Shown: piece after piece, positions 41,935-50,843 of the stretch
How the letters are laid out: the number at the start of each line of letters is the position of its first letter
How positions within the stretch are numbered: the first letter of the stretch is position 1
Assembly (NCBI GenBank): GCA_017417465.1
Contig: JAFPZD010000200.1
Location: 1-64,000, forward strand
Direction: 5' to 3'
DNA from: Prevotella sp.
GTDB taxonomy: Bacteria > Bacteroidota > Bacteroidia > Bacteroidales > Bacteroidaceae
DNA length: 64,000 nt
Translations under genes and position numbers: made by a program
Notes under the pieces: model-generated
Told to the model about the DNA's origin: nothing
Seen by the model: the letters and a program-made list of their open reading frames with translations, nothing else
The model's database searches: none

Positions 41935-43194
41935 ATGAACAAGAGAAACGCTATCATCACCATCCTCCTCGCCCTGCTCTTTACGACGGGGCACGCACAA
42001 GTACAGCCAACAACCGCACTGATCGGCTCGTGGTCGGGCAAGCTCGAGGTGGGAGCACTGGCGCTGACCCTTGTGATAAACCTGGAACAGGCCGACGGCT
42101 ACGTCACGGTGACGCTCGACAGCCCCGACCAGGGCGTCAAGGGCCTCGGCGCCTATAAGCAATTCCTCTCGGACGACTCGCTGGCCTTCAAGGTCGAGAT
42201 GATCGGCGCCACCTACCAGGCACGGCTGAAGGACGGCAAGCTCGACGGCACGTTCTCGCAGAACGGCATGTCGTTCCCCCTCGTGCTGACGAAAGGGGTG
42301 CCCGAAGTGAAGCGGCCACAAATGCCACAGCCACCATTCCCCTACACGACCGAAGAGGTGACGTTCCGCAACGAGGCCGACGGCGCCACGCTGGCCGGTA
42401 CGCTGACATGGCCGGTGGGCTACGACCCCAAGGGCAAGCAGCGGCCGACGGTGGCGCTGCTTGTCACGGGCAGTGGCCAGCAGAACCGCGACGAGGAGCT
42501 CTTCAGCCACAAGCCGTTCCTGGTGATTGCCGACTACCTGGCACGGCAGGGCATCGCTACGCTCCGCTACGACGACCGCGCCACGGGGGCTTCTGTCGGC
42601 GGCGAGGTGGCGAACGCCACGTCCGAGGATTTCACGCGCGATGCAGCAGCCGGCCTCGACTACCTGCGGAGCCGTAAGGCCTTCGGAAAGGTGGGCGTCA
42701 TGGGTCATAGCGAGGGTGGCATGATTGCCTTTATGCTTGGCGCGAAGGGCCAGACCGACTTCGTCGTTGCGCTGGCAGCTCCCGGCGTAAAGGGCGACAC
42801 GCTGCTGACCGCACAAAGCAACCTCATTATGAAACTGTCGGGGATGCCCGCCGAAATGACCGTGGAAAAATACCGTCAGCAGTCCATCATTCAGCAAATG
42901 CCTTGGATCAGGTGGTTCAACGACTACGATCCCTCCGCCGACATCAGCCACACACAATGCCCTGTGCTCGCCATCAATGGCGATCGCGACACGCAGGTCA
43001 TCGCCGAACTGAACCTCAAAGCCATCGAGCGGCTGCTGCCGAAGTCCGCAAAATCGATGGTGAAGCTGTACCCCGGCCTCAACCATCTCTTCCAGCATGC
43101 CACGACGGGCCTGCCCACCGAGTACGGACAGATCGAGGAGACCTTTGCACCAGAAGCGCTCACCGACATTGCCAACTGGCTCAAGGCGCTTTAG
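41935..43194 (+). CDS. Secreted alpha/beta hydrolase (S33 type)
   Basis: A 419-residue exported hydrolase with signal peptide (MNKRNAIITILLALLFTTGHAQ). Residues ~25-125 form a small beta domain seen before many Bacteroidetes S33-like hydrolases. The catalytic domain has VTGSGQQNRDEE (oxyanion region), nucleophile elbow GHSEGG (Ser ~259), and later acid and histidine in NGDRDTQV and GLNHLFQHA. It probably cleaves peptides or acyl esters in the periplasm; the substrate is unknown. Confidence 0.85.
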   Translation: MNKRNAIITILLALLFTTGHAQVQPTTALIGSWSGKLEVGALALTLVINLEQADGYVTVTLDSPDQGVKGLGAYKQFLSDDSLAFKVEMIGATYQARLKDGKLDGTFSQNGMSFPLVLTKGVPEVKRPQMPQPPFPYTTEEVTFRNEADGATLAGTLTWPVGYDPKGKQRPTVALLVTGSGQQNRDEELFSHKPFLVIADYLARQGIATLRYDDRATGASVGGEVANATSEDFTRDAAAGLDYLRSRKAFGKVGVMGHSEGGMIAFMLGAKGQTDFVVALAAPGVKGDTLLTAQSNLIMKLSGMPAEMTVEKYRQQSIIQQMPWIRWFNDYDPSADISHTQCPVLAINGDRDTQVIAELNLKAIERLLPKSAKSMVKLYPGLNHLFQHATTGLPTEYGQIEETFAPEALTDIANWLKAL

Positions 43195-43232
43195 ACATCC
43201 CGCCATTGGGGCGAAAAAAAATGCCCAAAGGC

Positions 43233-43264
43233 TTTGCCATGTCAGATAAAAGGCGTAAATTTGC
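43233..43264 (+). promoter_or_regulatory. Promoter (TTTG -33, TAAATTTGC -7) of the kinase gene
   Basis: TTTG at 43233-43236, a 19-bp spacer and TAAATTTGC at 43256-43264 match the Bacteroidetes consensus, 32 bp before the start at 43297. Confidence 0.8.
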
Positions 43265-43296
43265 AGGCAGATATGACGACGTAAAACCATACGGAT

Positions 43297-45003
43297 ATGC
43301 AACAGACGGTAAAGATTCATTGTAAGAACAACGGCGAAACGCTCCGTGTGCCCATGGGGTGCACGCTGGAGGAGGTGTACGAGCTTACGGAACTGAAGAT
43401 GGAGTTCGGACCCCTTAACGCGCGTATTAATAATAAGGTGGAGGGCATGCACTACCGGGTGTACAAGGACAAGACGGTGGAATTTCTCGATATTCACGCG
43501 TCCAGTGGCCTGCGCACTTACACGCGGACGCTGTTCTTCGTGCTATGCAAAGCCGCCCACGACCTCTTCGACAGCACGCCGGCTGCCGACAGCGCCGCCG
43601 AAGTCTCAAAAACCGGCATGTGCAAGGTGACCATCGACATCCCGGTGTCTAACGGCTACTACGTCGACCTGGAGATAGGACGACCCGTGACGCTAGACGA
43701 CGTAGGCCGCCTGCGTCGCCGCATGCAGGAGATCATCGACCAGGACTTACCCATCCATCGCTACGAGACAACGACGGAGGAAGCCATCCGCATGTTCGAG
43801 GAGCGACTGGCCTTCTCGAAGGTTAAGCTGCTGCGATCGCAGGGTGCCATCTACACAACGTACTACGATCTGGATGGCTACGTCGACTACTACTACGGAG
43901 CACTGCTGACGCGCACCAGCCAAATATACCTCTTCGGACTGGAGAAGTACTTCGACGGGCTGCTGCTACGTATTCCTTCGGCCGAGCATCCCTCAGAGCT
44001 TGGCGAACTGGTGCACCAAGACAAGATGTTCGGCATATTCAAGGAGCATCACCGTTGGCAACAGCTGATAGGACTGCGCACCATTGGCGACCTGAACGAA
44101 GCCATTGATGCCGGTCGCAGCAGCCTGCTGATCCAGGTCAGCGAGGCACTGCAGGAGAAGAAGATAGCAAAGATTGCCGACGAGATAGCCCGCAAGCAGG
44201 GCGTCCGCCTGGTGCTAATCGCAGGACCCTCGTCGAGTGGTAAGACGACGACGTGCAAGCGCCTCTCCGTACAGTTGCTCACTAACGGCATCAAGCCTGT
44301 GGCTATCTCGCTCGACGACTACTTCTTGGATCGTGACCAGACGCCCCGCGACGCCTCGGGCGACTACGACTTCGAGAGCATCTATGCGCTGAATCTGACG
44401 CTGCTCAACGAGCAGTTGGCTGCGCTCTTCCGGGGTGAGGAAGTGGAGCTGCCGCGCTACGACTTCCCAAGCGGACGTAGCGTCCCCAGCGGACATCGGC
44501 TGCGCCTGCACGACGACGAGGTGCTCGTCATGGAGGGCATCCACGCCCTGAACCCTGAGCTGACGGCTCAGATTTCCGAAGAGCTGAAGTATCGTGTCTA
44601 TGCCTCGGCGCTCACCACCCTGCTCATCGATAACCACAACTACATCCCCACGACCGACAACCGGCTGCTGCGCCGTATTATCCGCGACCACAAGTACCGA
44701 GGTGTGGCTGCGCAGGAGTCCATCCGCCTCTGGCCATCGGTGCGAAAGGGCGAAAGCCGCTGGATTTTCCCCTATCAGGAACAGGCCGACCAAATGTTCA
44801 ACACCGCCATGCTCTTCGAACTGGCCGTGATTAAGAGTCAGGCAGAACCGCTGCTGGAGCAGGTCCCCGAGAACTGCGTCGAGTATGCAGAGGCCTACCG
44901 TCTGCGCAAGTTCCTGAAGTATATTCGCCCCATTCCCGAGGACCAGATACCGCCCACCAGCCTCCTGCGGGAGTTCCTCGGCGGTTCTTCGTTCGAGTAT
45001 TAG
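43297..45003 (+). CDS. Nucleoside kinase-like protein with TGS domain
   Basis: A 568-residue protein. Residues ~1-60 resemble a TGS domain. Residues ~60-250 resemble the second additional/editing-like domain of threonyl-tRNA synthetase. From ~300 there is a uridine kinase/phosphoribulokinase P-loop domain with Walker A AGPSSSGKTTT (~308-318), LDDYFLDRDQTPRD and LVMEGIHALNP. The combination is common in Bacteroidetes and Firmicutes and is generally named uridine kinase, but its substrate is not settled. It is a single-gene unit. Confidence 0.85.
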   Translation: MQQTVKIHCKNNGETLRVPMGCTLEEVYELTELKMEFGPLNARINNKVEGMHYRVYKDKTVEFLDIHASSGLRTYTRTLFFVLCKAAHDLFDSTPAADSAAEVSKTGMCKVTIDIPVSNGYYVDLEIGRPVTLDDVGRLRRRMQEIIDQDLPIHRYETTTEEAIRMFEERLAFSKVKLLRSQGAIYTTYYDLDGYVDYYYGALLTRTSQIYLFGLEKYFDGLLLRIPSAEHPSELGELVHQDKMFGIFKEHHRWQQLIGLRTIGDLNEAIDAGRSSLLIQVSEALQEKKIAKIADEIARKQGVRLVLIAGPSSSGKTTTCKRLSVQLLTNGIKPVAISLDDYFLDRDQTPRDASGDYDFESIYALNLTLLNEQLAALFRGEEVELPRYDFPSGRSVPSGHRLRLHDDEVLVMEGIHALNPELTAQISEELKYRVYASALTTLLIDNHNYIPTTDNRLLRRIIRDHKYRGVAAQESIRLWPSVRKGESRWIFPYQEQADQMFNTAMLFELAVIKSQAEPLLEQVPENCVEYAEAYRLRKFLKYIRPIPEDQIPPTSLLREFLGGSSFEY

Positions 45004-45027
45004 GCATTTTCTTCGTTCCGCCCCGTC

Positions 45028-47457
45028 TTATTGGGCGGTGATCATGGTGCTGCCGGTTTTCAGACCGTCGCTGTGGCAGTTGAGGGTAACGGCCGACGGG
45101 GTTTCAGTGCTCTGCACCAGCACCTGAGCCAGGCCGTTGAAGGCTGGGATTGAGAACGTCTTGCAGTTCAAGGTGTCCGGATGGTCCGGCCCGAGATACA
45201 TCGGGTCGCCATTGCCGACACCCAGGATGCGGGCATGGCCGTCGACGGTGAAGTTCAGCATCGGACAGGCATCGGGCACGATGCGGCCCTTCTGGTCCTG
45301 CACTTCAACGGTGACAACGGCCAAGTCGCGACCGTCAGCCGCAATCGCTGGGCGGTCGGCCTTGAGCACGGTCTTGTAGGCTGGGCCGGTGGTTTCGACG
45401 ACCTGTGTCAGGAGGCGTCGGCCGTTCTTGTAGCCCACGGCCACCACCTTGCCCGGCTGATAGACGGCTTTCCACTTCAGGTGGCCGTTCTTCGGCATGC
45501 GCTGGCGCCCCATCTTCTTGCCGTTGACCGTCAGTTCCACTTCGTCACAATTACTGTATGCCCAAAGCTCAATCTCCTCCCCTTCGTGTCCCTGCAGGTT
45601 CCAGTGCGGGAAGAGGTGCAGTACGGGCGTGTCGGTCCACCACGATTTCAGGTAGAACGCCTCGTCCTTGGGGAATCCACAGTAGTCGAGGATGCCAAAC
45701 TCGGAGTCGTGGGCAGGATAGCTCAGCGGATTGGGCTCGCCACGATAGTCGTAGCCAGTCCAGTAGAACAGCCCCGCAGCCCATGGGCGCTCGGCGTAGA
45801 ATTTCCAGCCACGCTCGATGATGTTCTCGTAGTTCTGCTCCATGGAGCGGTTAAGGCTGGCCATACGCCCAGGGCAATCAGGCTGGTTGAAGTACCAGCC
45901 ACGGGTGCCACAGCCGGTTGTCTCCTCCGTGCCCACAATCTTCCACTGGGGGTTGGCCTGCTTGCGACGGTCCACATCGTTCTGCACAATGTAGTTGAAC
46001 CCCACCACGTCGAGTCCCTTGATGAGCTCCGTACCGCCGGCATTGGCCACGGTGCTGGGGCGTGTCGGGTCATAAAGGTGGGTGTACGCACGCATCGCCT
46101 CTGCCAGGCGCGTGCCCTGTACGCTGTTCTCCAGCCCCCACTCCTCGTTGCCATTGCTCCAGAGAACGACGGAGGGATGGTTGCGGTCGCGCTTGATCAT
46201 CCGCTCCAGCAGGCGCAGGTGTTCCTCGTTGATGCCCATCAGGCGGTTCTCGTCGACGACAAGGATGCCCTCGCGGTCACAGATGTCGAGCAGCGCCGGC
46301 GTCATGGGGTTATGCGAGGCCCGGTAGGCATTGCAGCCGAACTGCTTCAGCTGTCTGATGCGCCATGCCTGCAGCGCGTCGGGGATGGCAGCCCCCACGC
46401 CAGCATGATCCTGATGCAGGTTCACACCCTTCAGTTTCAGCGGCTCACCATTCAGTAGGAAGCCTCGCTCCGCGTCGAAGGCGATGTCGCGGATGCCCGT
46501 GGTCGTCTCGTAGACATCGGTCACCCTGCCATCCACTTTCACCGTCGTTTCTACCTTGTAAAGATAGGGGTCGGTGGTGCGCCAGAGGTGAGGGCGTGTG
46601 ACGTTCATCGTCTGAAGGGTCATGCCCGTCTCCTTGGCTTTCAGCGGGTTCACGTGGCCATCGGCACGCGCCACCTCACGCCCTTCGGCATCCAGGAGCC
46701 GCTGCTCCACGAGATACTGCTGCATAGTGAGTCCACTGTTGCTCACCTCCGTCCTGACATAGACCAGGGCCTGGTCGTAAGGCTGCTCGAGCGCTGCATA
46801 GACAAATGTGCCAAAGGGGGCGACGCTGACCTCTGCCGACTTCTCGAGCCACACGTCACGATAGATGCCAGCACCCTCGTAGAACCAGCCTTCCACGAGC
46901 GATGCATCGGCCCGCACGCAGATAAGGTTGTCATCACCATATTTTATATAAGGAGTGATGTCGTAGACCTGCGTGACATAGCCACTGGGTTCCGTACCCA
47001 TATAGACCCCATTGAACCATACCTGAGCGTTACGGAAGATGCCATCGAAGCGCAGCATCAGGCGCTTGCCCAAGTCATCCTGGCCAATGGTGAAGGTCTT
47101 TCGATACCAGCCCACACTGCTTTCTGGGTATTTCCAGCCTACGGTCTTATAGCCATGCGAATGGCTGGCCTCCCTGGCATAGGGCAGTGTCGACGCCCAG
47201 TCGTGGGGCACCTGCACTTCCTGCCAGGCGGAATCGTCGAACGTCTGGACGTAGGGTCCCTCATTGTGGATAGAGCTTGCCTTCGTCAGGTAGTTGAAAT
47301 ACTCGGTGCCACAGCCAAAGTCCTTTTGTGGATCGGCAGCATGGCCTAATGCGAACTTCCATCCTTTGTCCAAACGGATGGCGGCACGGACGCTCTGAGC
47401 CTGTGCGCCCCATGACTGCATCAGGAAAGCGAACAGCAGCAGCAATCTTGTCATCAT
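45028..47457 (-). CDS. Glycoside hydrolase family 2 (beta-galactosidase-like)
   Basis: A ~809-residue exported glycosidase. The start MMTRLLLLFAFLMQSWGAQAQ gives a standard signal peptide; an ATG 24 bp upstream (47481) would extend it by eight residues. Domain order: sugar-binding jelly roll (~30-210), Ig-like (~215-310), TIM barrel (~315-610), then C-terminal Ig-like domains. The acid/base Glu is in LWSNGNEEW and the nucleophile candidate in IVGTEET. The family removes terminal beta-linked sugars from glycans in the periplasm. An AraC regulator gene lies immediately upstream on the same strand (38 bp from the chosen start), suggesting substrate-responsive control. Confidence 0.9.
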   Translation of the reverse strand: MMTRLLLLFAFLMQSWGAQAQSVRAAIRLDKGWKFALGHAADPQKDFGCGTEYFNYLTKASSIHNEGPYVQTFDDSAWQEVQVPHDWASTLPYAREASHSHGYKTVGWKYPESSVGWYRKTFTIGQDDLGKRLMLRFDGIFRNAQVWFNGVYMGTEPSGYVTQVYDITPYIKYGDDNLICVRADASLVEGWFYEGAGIYRDVWLEKSAEVSVAPFGTFVYAALEQPYDQALVYVRTEVSNSGLTMQQYLVEQRLLDAEGREVARADGHVNPLKAKETGMTLQTMNVTRPHLWRTTDPYLYKVETTVKVDGRVTDVYETTTGIRDIAFDAERGFLLNGEPLKLKGVNLHQDHAGVGAAIPDALQAWRIRQLKQFGCNAYRASHNPMTPALLDICDREGILVVDENRLMGINEEHLRLLERMIKRDRNHPSVVLWSNGNEEWGLENSVQGTRLAEAMRAYTHLYDPTRPSTVANAGGTELIKGLDVVGFNYIVQNDVDRRKQANPQWKIVGTEETTGCGTRGWYFNQPDCPGRMASLNRSMEQNYENIIERGWKFYAERPWAAGLFYWTGYDYRGEPNPLSYPAHDSEFGILDYCGFPKDEAFYLKSWWTDTPVLHLFPHWNLQGHEGEEIELWAYSNCDEVELTVNGKKMGRQRMPKNGHLKWKAVYQPGKVVAVGYKNGRRLLTQVVETTGPAYKTVLKADRPAIAADGRDLAVVTVEVQDQKGRIVPDACPMLNFTVDGHARILGVGNGDPMYLGPDHPDTLNCKTFSIPAFNGLAQVLVQSTETPSAVTLNCHSDGLKTGSTMITAQ

Positions 47458-47495
47458 GTCTACAGTTTGTTGGTGTATCATTATTACGGTTTAGT

Positions 47496-48398
47496 TTAGC
47501 ACATATTCTTATACGCCAATGGCGTCATGCCAGTGAGCCGGCGGAAGTATTTCGAGAAGAACGAGGGATTGGCGAAGTGCATCTCTTCGGCTATCTGCGC
47601 CGCAGGCTTGTCGGTGTGGCGCAGCTCTATTTTGATGCGAGTGATGAGGGCACGGTCTATCCAGTCCTTGGCGGTGGTGCCACTGGTCTGGCGGACGACA
47701 GTGCTCAGGTAGCGATCGGTGAGACAGAGACGCTCGGCGTAGTAGCCTATCTGGTGGTGCTCGGCACAGTGCTGACCCGCCAACTGGATAAAGCGGTCGA
47801 AAATGGTTTGTTCGCGAGAGCGGGAGACGGCCTGCCTGTCTGTCTGCTGACGGAAGAGGTGGTCGTAGTAGTGCATCAGTGCTGCCACAAGGGCAGTGAC
47901 GGTGGGACGGTGATAGTTGTCGCAGTGAGTCACCTGCCAGATGGTGTCGAAGATGTGGAGGGCCGTGCTGATATCGTCTTCGCCGACGGGCAACTGGAAG
48001 TCGCGCACCTGACCGTTGAAGGCTGAGGGCATCTGTCCCTGGGCAAAAGGCATGGGGAAATCGGCAAAGAGACCAATACCGCAGAGTTTAAGGTCATGGG
48101 AGAACCGGATAGGCGTGATGATGGTACCAGGACCGAGATAGACCAGCGTGCCGGCAGTGACATGACGGTCTTGCAGGTTGAAGTTGACGTGGGCCTCGCC
48201 ATGCACGATGATGCCGAAGCGATGGTCGTTGATAGAGAAGGGGGGCTTCTGCCGCATCAGCAGTCGGAACACGGTGGGGTCGCTGTGAACGATGCCAATC
48301 TCACCATTGAAGAAGATGTTCTCACTCATCTTTGAAAGATGCGGTGTGAAGATGTCCCGCATGCGTGACAGGTCCATCAGTTGTGGCTGTTTGCTCAT
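47496..48398 (-). CDS. AraC family transcriptional regulator
   Basis: A 300-residue regulator. The N-terminal half is a cupin-like sensor (FGIIVHGEAHVNFNLQ...VYLGPGTIITP). The C-terminal ~100 residues hold the AraC double helix-turn-helix (RHTDKPAAQIAEEMHFANPS, then FSKYFRRLTGMTP). The start MSKQPQLMDLSRMRD is chosen because longer in-frame versions cross the promoter box at 48418. It is co-oriented with the GH2 gene and divergent from the TolC exporter operon, so it could control either. Confidence 0.88.
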   Translation of the reverse strand: MSKQPQLMDLSRMRDIFTPHLSKMSENIFFNGEIGIVHSDPTVFRLLMRQKPPFSINDHRFGIIVHGEAHVNFNLQDRHVTAGTLVYLGPGTIITPIRFSHDLKLCGIGLFADFPMPFAQGQMPSAFNGQVRDFQLPVGEDDISTALHIFDTIWQVTHCDNYHRPTVTALVAALMHYYDHLFRQQTDRQAVSRSREQTIFDRFIQLAGQHCAEHHQIGYYAERLCLTDRYLSTVVRQTSGTTAKDWIDRALITRIKIELRHTDKPAAQIAEEMHFANPSFFSKYFRRLTGMTPLAYKNMC

Positions 48399-48417
48399 AT
48401 AAGGTTCCTTTTGGTGT

Positions 48418-48426
48418 GCAAAGATA
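48418..48426 (-). promoter_or_regulatory. -7 box (TATCTTTGC) of the AraC gene
   Basis: It matches TAnnTTTGC on the minus strand, 20 bp before the start at 48398. It sets the start of the regulator and likely drives the GH2 gene too. Confidence 0.75.
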
Positions 48427-48523
48427 ATACTTTTAGACGACATAACGCTCCTTTTTTGCACAAATCGAACAAAAAGAACATCTTTCTGTGCTGAAGGATA
48501 ACCATTGTTTCGAATAATAACCG

Positions 48524-48532
48524 TAACTTTGC
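48524..48532 (+). promoter_or_regulatory. -7 box (TAACTTTGC) of the exporter operon
   Basis: It matches TAnnTTTGC on the plus strand, 51 bp before the TolC-family gene. A TTG lies 16 bp upstream, slightly closer than usual. Confidence 0.7.
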
Positions 48533-48582
48533 AGCGTGATTCAGTAATCATATCACAATAAACATAAACCACAAAACGACAA

Positions 48583-49887
48583 ATGATGCGACGAAGTGTT
48601 TGTTTAATAATTACGTTATTGCATTTTGGCATGGCGCCTGTGTTAGCGCAGACGCTGGAGGAGTGCCAGCAGGCTGCCGAACAGAACTACCCGCTGATAC
48701 AGCAGTATGGACTTATCGAAAAGACAACGGCACTGACGGTGAAGAACATACAGAAAGGGTGGCTGCCGCAGGTGTCGGCACAGGCACAGGCAACGTATCA
48801 GAGCGACGTGACAGCGTGGCCCGACCAGATGAAGACGATGATGACGGGTATGGGCATCGGCATGAAGGGTCTGACGAAGGACCAGTACCGGGTGGGCATC
48901 GATGTGAGTCAGACCATCTACGACGGGGGTGCCATCAGCAGTCAGAAGCGCATTGCACGCGAGCAGGGTAAGGTGCAGGCTGCCCAGAACGAGGTTAATA
49001 TATATAATGTACGCAAGCGTGTTAATGAGATGTACTTCGCACTACTCATGCTCGACGAACAAATCAAGCTGAACCGCGACCTGCAGGAGCAGCTGAGCGG
49101 CAACGAGCGCAAACTGGCCTCTATGGTGAAAGGTGGTACGGCAGCCGAAAGCGACTGGCAGAACATGAAGGCCGAGCGACTGAACGTCGTCCAGCAGGGC
49201 ACCAACCTCGAGTCGCAGAAGCGGATGCTGCAGTCGATGCTGAGCACGTTCTGCGGTCTTGAGATAAAAGCCGTGCAGAAGCCCGTCCCGTCGGTTGCTG
49301 CACTACAGCAACAAACAGTGCAGCGCCCAGAGCTGAAGGCACTGGACGCACAGCTGAACCTATACGATGCCCAGGAGAAGGCGCTGGATGCAGCGCTGAT
49401 GCCGAAGCTGGGGTTGTTTGCACAGGGCTTCTACGGCTACCCAGGGCTGAACATGTTTGAGGACATGATGCGGCACGACTGGAGCCTGAACGGCATCATC
49501 GGCGCCCGACTGACGTGGAACATCGGTGCCCTTTACACGCGCAGGACCGACAAGGCGAAGCTCAACGTTCAGCGCTCATTGTCCAACGTTCAACGCGAGA
49601 CATTCCTCTTCAATAACAACTTGGAACAGATGCAGCAAAACGAGAACATTGCACGCTACAAGAAGTTGATGGCCGACGACGAGGAAATCATCACGCTGCG
49701 ACAGGCCGTGCGCAAGGCCGCTGAGTCGAAGCTCTCGCACGGCATTATCGACGTGAACGACCTGGTGCGCGAAATCAATGCCGAGAACGCCGCCCGCGTG
49801 CAGCAGTCGATGCACGAGATTGAGATGCTGAAGGAGATGTATGAGCTGATGTTCACCCGAAACAACGACAAAACAACACAACAATGA
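48583..49887 (+). CDS. TolC family outer membrane efflux protein
   Basis: A 434-residue outer membrane channel with signal peptide (MMRRSVCLIITLLHFGMAPVLAQ). It has the repeated long helices of the family (QRIAREQGKVQAAQNEVN type and QMQQNENIARYKKLM). It forms the exit duct for the downstream HlyD-like adaptor and ABC-2 transporter. Near residues 327-339 the peptide LNVQRSLSNVQRE is encoded by five 7-bp units (49562-49596) of the same TCAAYGN type found as a spacer at 52365. Its stop overlaps the next start by 4 bp. Confidence 0.9.
   Translation: MMRRSVCLIITLLHFGMAPVLAQTLEECQQAAEQNYPLIQQYGLIEKTTALTVKNIQKGWLPQVSAQAQATYQSDVTAWPDQMKTMMTGMGIGMKGLTKDQYRVGIDVSQTIYDGGAISSQKRIAREQGKVQAAQNEVNIYNVRKRVNEMYFALLMLDEQIKLNRDLQEQLSGNERKLASMVKGGTAAESDWQNMKAERLNVVQQGTNLESQKRMLQSMLSTFCGLEIKAVQKPVPSVAALQQQTVQRPELKALDAQLNLYDAQEKALDAALMPKLGLFAQGFYGYPGLNMFEDMMRHDWSLNGIIGARLTWNIGALYTRRTDKAKLNVQRSLSNVQRETFLFNNNLEQMQQNENIARYKKLMADDEEIITLRQAVRKAAESKLSHGIIDVNDLVREINAENAARVQQSMHEIEMLKEMYELMFTRNNDKTTQQ
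49562..49596 (+). repeat. 7-bp tandem repeat inside the TolC-family gene
   Basis: Five 7-bp units of the form TCAACGT with changes (49562, 49569, 49576, 49583, 49590) run in frame. They resemble the TCAATGN spacer repeat at 52365-52406 in the same operon. Confidence 0.6.
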
Positions 49888-50783
49888 AGAAAGTCATGAT
49901 AACGGCAGGAGTGGCGCTGATGCTGGCCGCCTGCGGAGGGAACGAGAAGAAATACGATGCCACGGGCACGTTCGAAGCCACTGAGACCACCGTGTTTGCT
50001 GAGCAGAGCGGAGCACTACTGACGTTCGACGTGAACGAGGGTGACAACATCGAGGCGGCCCATGAGGTGGGCCTCATCGACACCACGCAGACATGGCTGA
50101 AGATTCAGCAGCTGGATGCTACCAAAGCGGTGTATCAGAGTCAGAAGCCCGATACGGAGCGCCAGATAGCCGCCACACGCCAGCAGTTGGCCAAAGCCCG
50201 ACAGGACGAGCAGCGATACCGCGAACTGGTGGCCGACGGTGCTGCACCCTCGAAGATGCTCGACGACGCCAGCAGTCAGGTGAAGGTGCTGCAGAAGCAA
50301 CTTGAGGCGCAGATAAGTGCCTACAAAACGCAAATCTCAACACTCAATTCTCAAATCACAACTGCCAACGTGCAGGTGAGCCAGCTGCGTGACCAGCTGC
50401 GCAAGTGCCACATCGTGACGCCAACGAAGGGCACCGTGCTTGAGAAATACGTAGAGCGTGGCGAATTCGTGAGCGTGGGCAAACCGCTGTTTAAGATGGC
50501 CGACACGGAGAACATGTACCTGCGTGCCTACGTCACCTCGGCCCAACTGCAGAACATCCAGCTGGGGCAGCAGGTGAAGGTGTTTGCCGACTACGGTGAC
50601 AACCAGCGGAAGGAGTACGAGGGCACGATCAGCTGGATTTCGAGCCGTTCGGAGTTTACGCCCAAGACCATCCTTACCGACGATGAGCGTGCCGACCTTG
50701 TGTATGCCATCAAAGTGGCTGTCAAGAACGACGGCTTTGTGAAAATAGGAATGTACGGAGAGGTTGGGCTAAGTGAAGAGTGA
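49884..50783 (+). CDS. HlyD family periplasmic adaptor lipoprotein
   Basis: A 299-residue membrane fusion protein linking inner-membrane permeases to the TolC channel. The signal ends in lipobox LAAC (Cys ~17), so it is probably lipid-anchored. Two lipoyl-like halves (FEATETTVFAEQSGALLTFDVNEGDNI and HIVTPTKGTVLEKYVERGEFV) flank a coiled-coil hairpin (~75-175). Order and partners match the YbhG-YbhFSR type of exporter. In the coiled coil, TQISTLNSQITT is encoded by four 7-bp units (50335-50362). Confidence 0.88.
   Translation: MKKVMITAGVALMLAACGGNEKKYDATGTFEATETTVFAEQSGALLTFDVNEGDNIEAAHEVGLIDTTQTWLKIQQLDATKAVYQSQKPDTERQIAATRQQLAKARQDEQRYRELVADGAAPSKMLDDASSQVKVLQKQLEAQISAYKTQISTLNSQITTANVQVSQLRDQLRKCHIVTPTKGTVLEKYVERGEFVSVGKPLFKMADTENMYLRAYVTSAQLQNIQLGQQVKVFADYGDNQRKEYEGTISWISSRSEFTPKTILTDDERADLVYAIKVAVKNDGFVKIGMYGEVGLSEE
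50335..50362 (+). repeat. 7-bp repeat within the HlyD coiled coil
   Basis: Four 7-bp units (tctcaac, actcaat and two more) are in register. Three units span 21 bp, that is seven codons, so any such repeat in coding DNA also gives a 7-residue period like that of a coiled coil. Confidence 0.45.
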
Positions 50784-50843
50784 GCAACGGTTCAACACGG
50801 TTTAAGACATTGGAAAGTGAAGAGTTAAGAACGTGCTGCCGCC
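50784..50843. repeat. Dispersed ACGGTTCAACACGGTTTAA copy in operon spacer
   Basis: The 19 bases at 50787-50805 are identical to part of the repeat region at 40041. The remaining spacer shows nothing else before the ATPase start. Confidence 0.75.

Noticed and set aside
48399-48632. 78-residue extension of the AraC regulator
   Set aside because: It runs across the regulator promoter and the divergent exporter promoter and encodes no domain.
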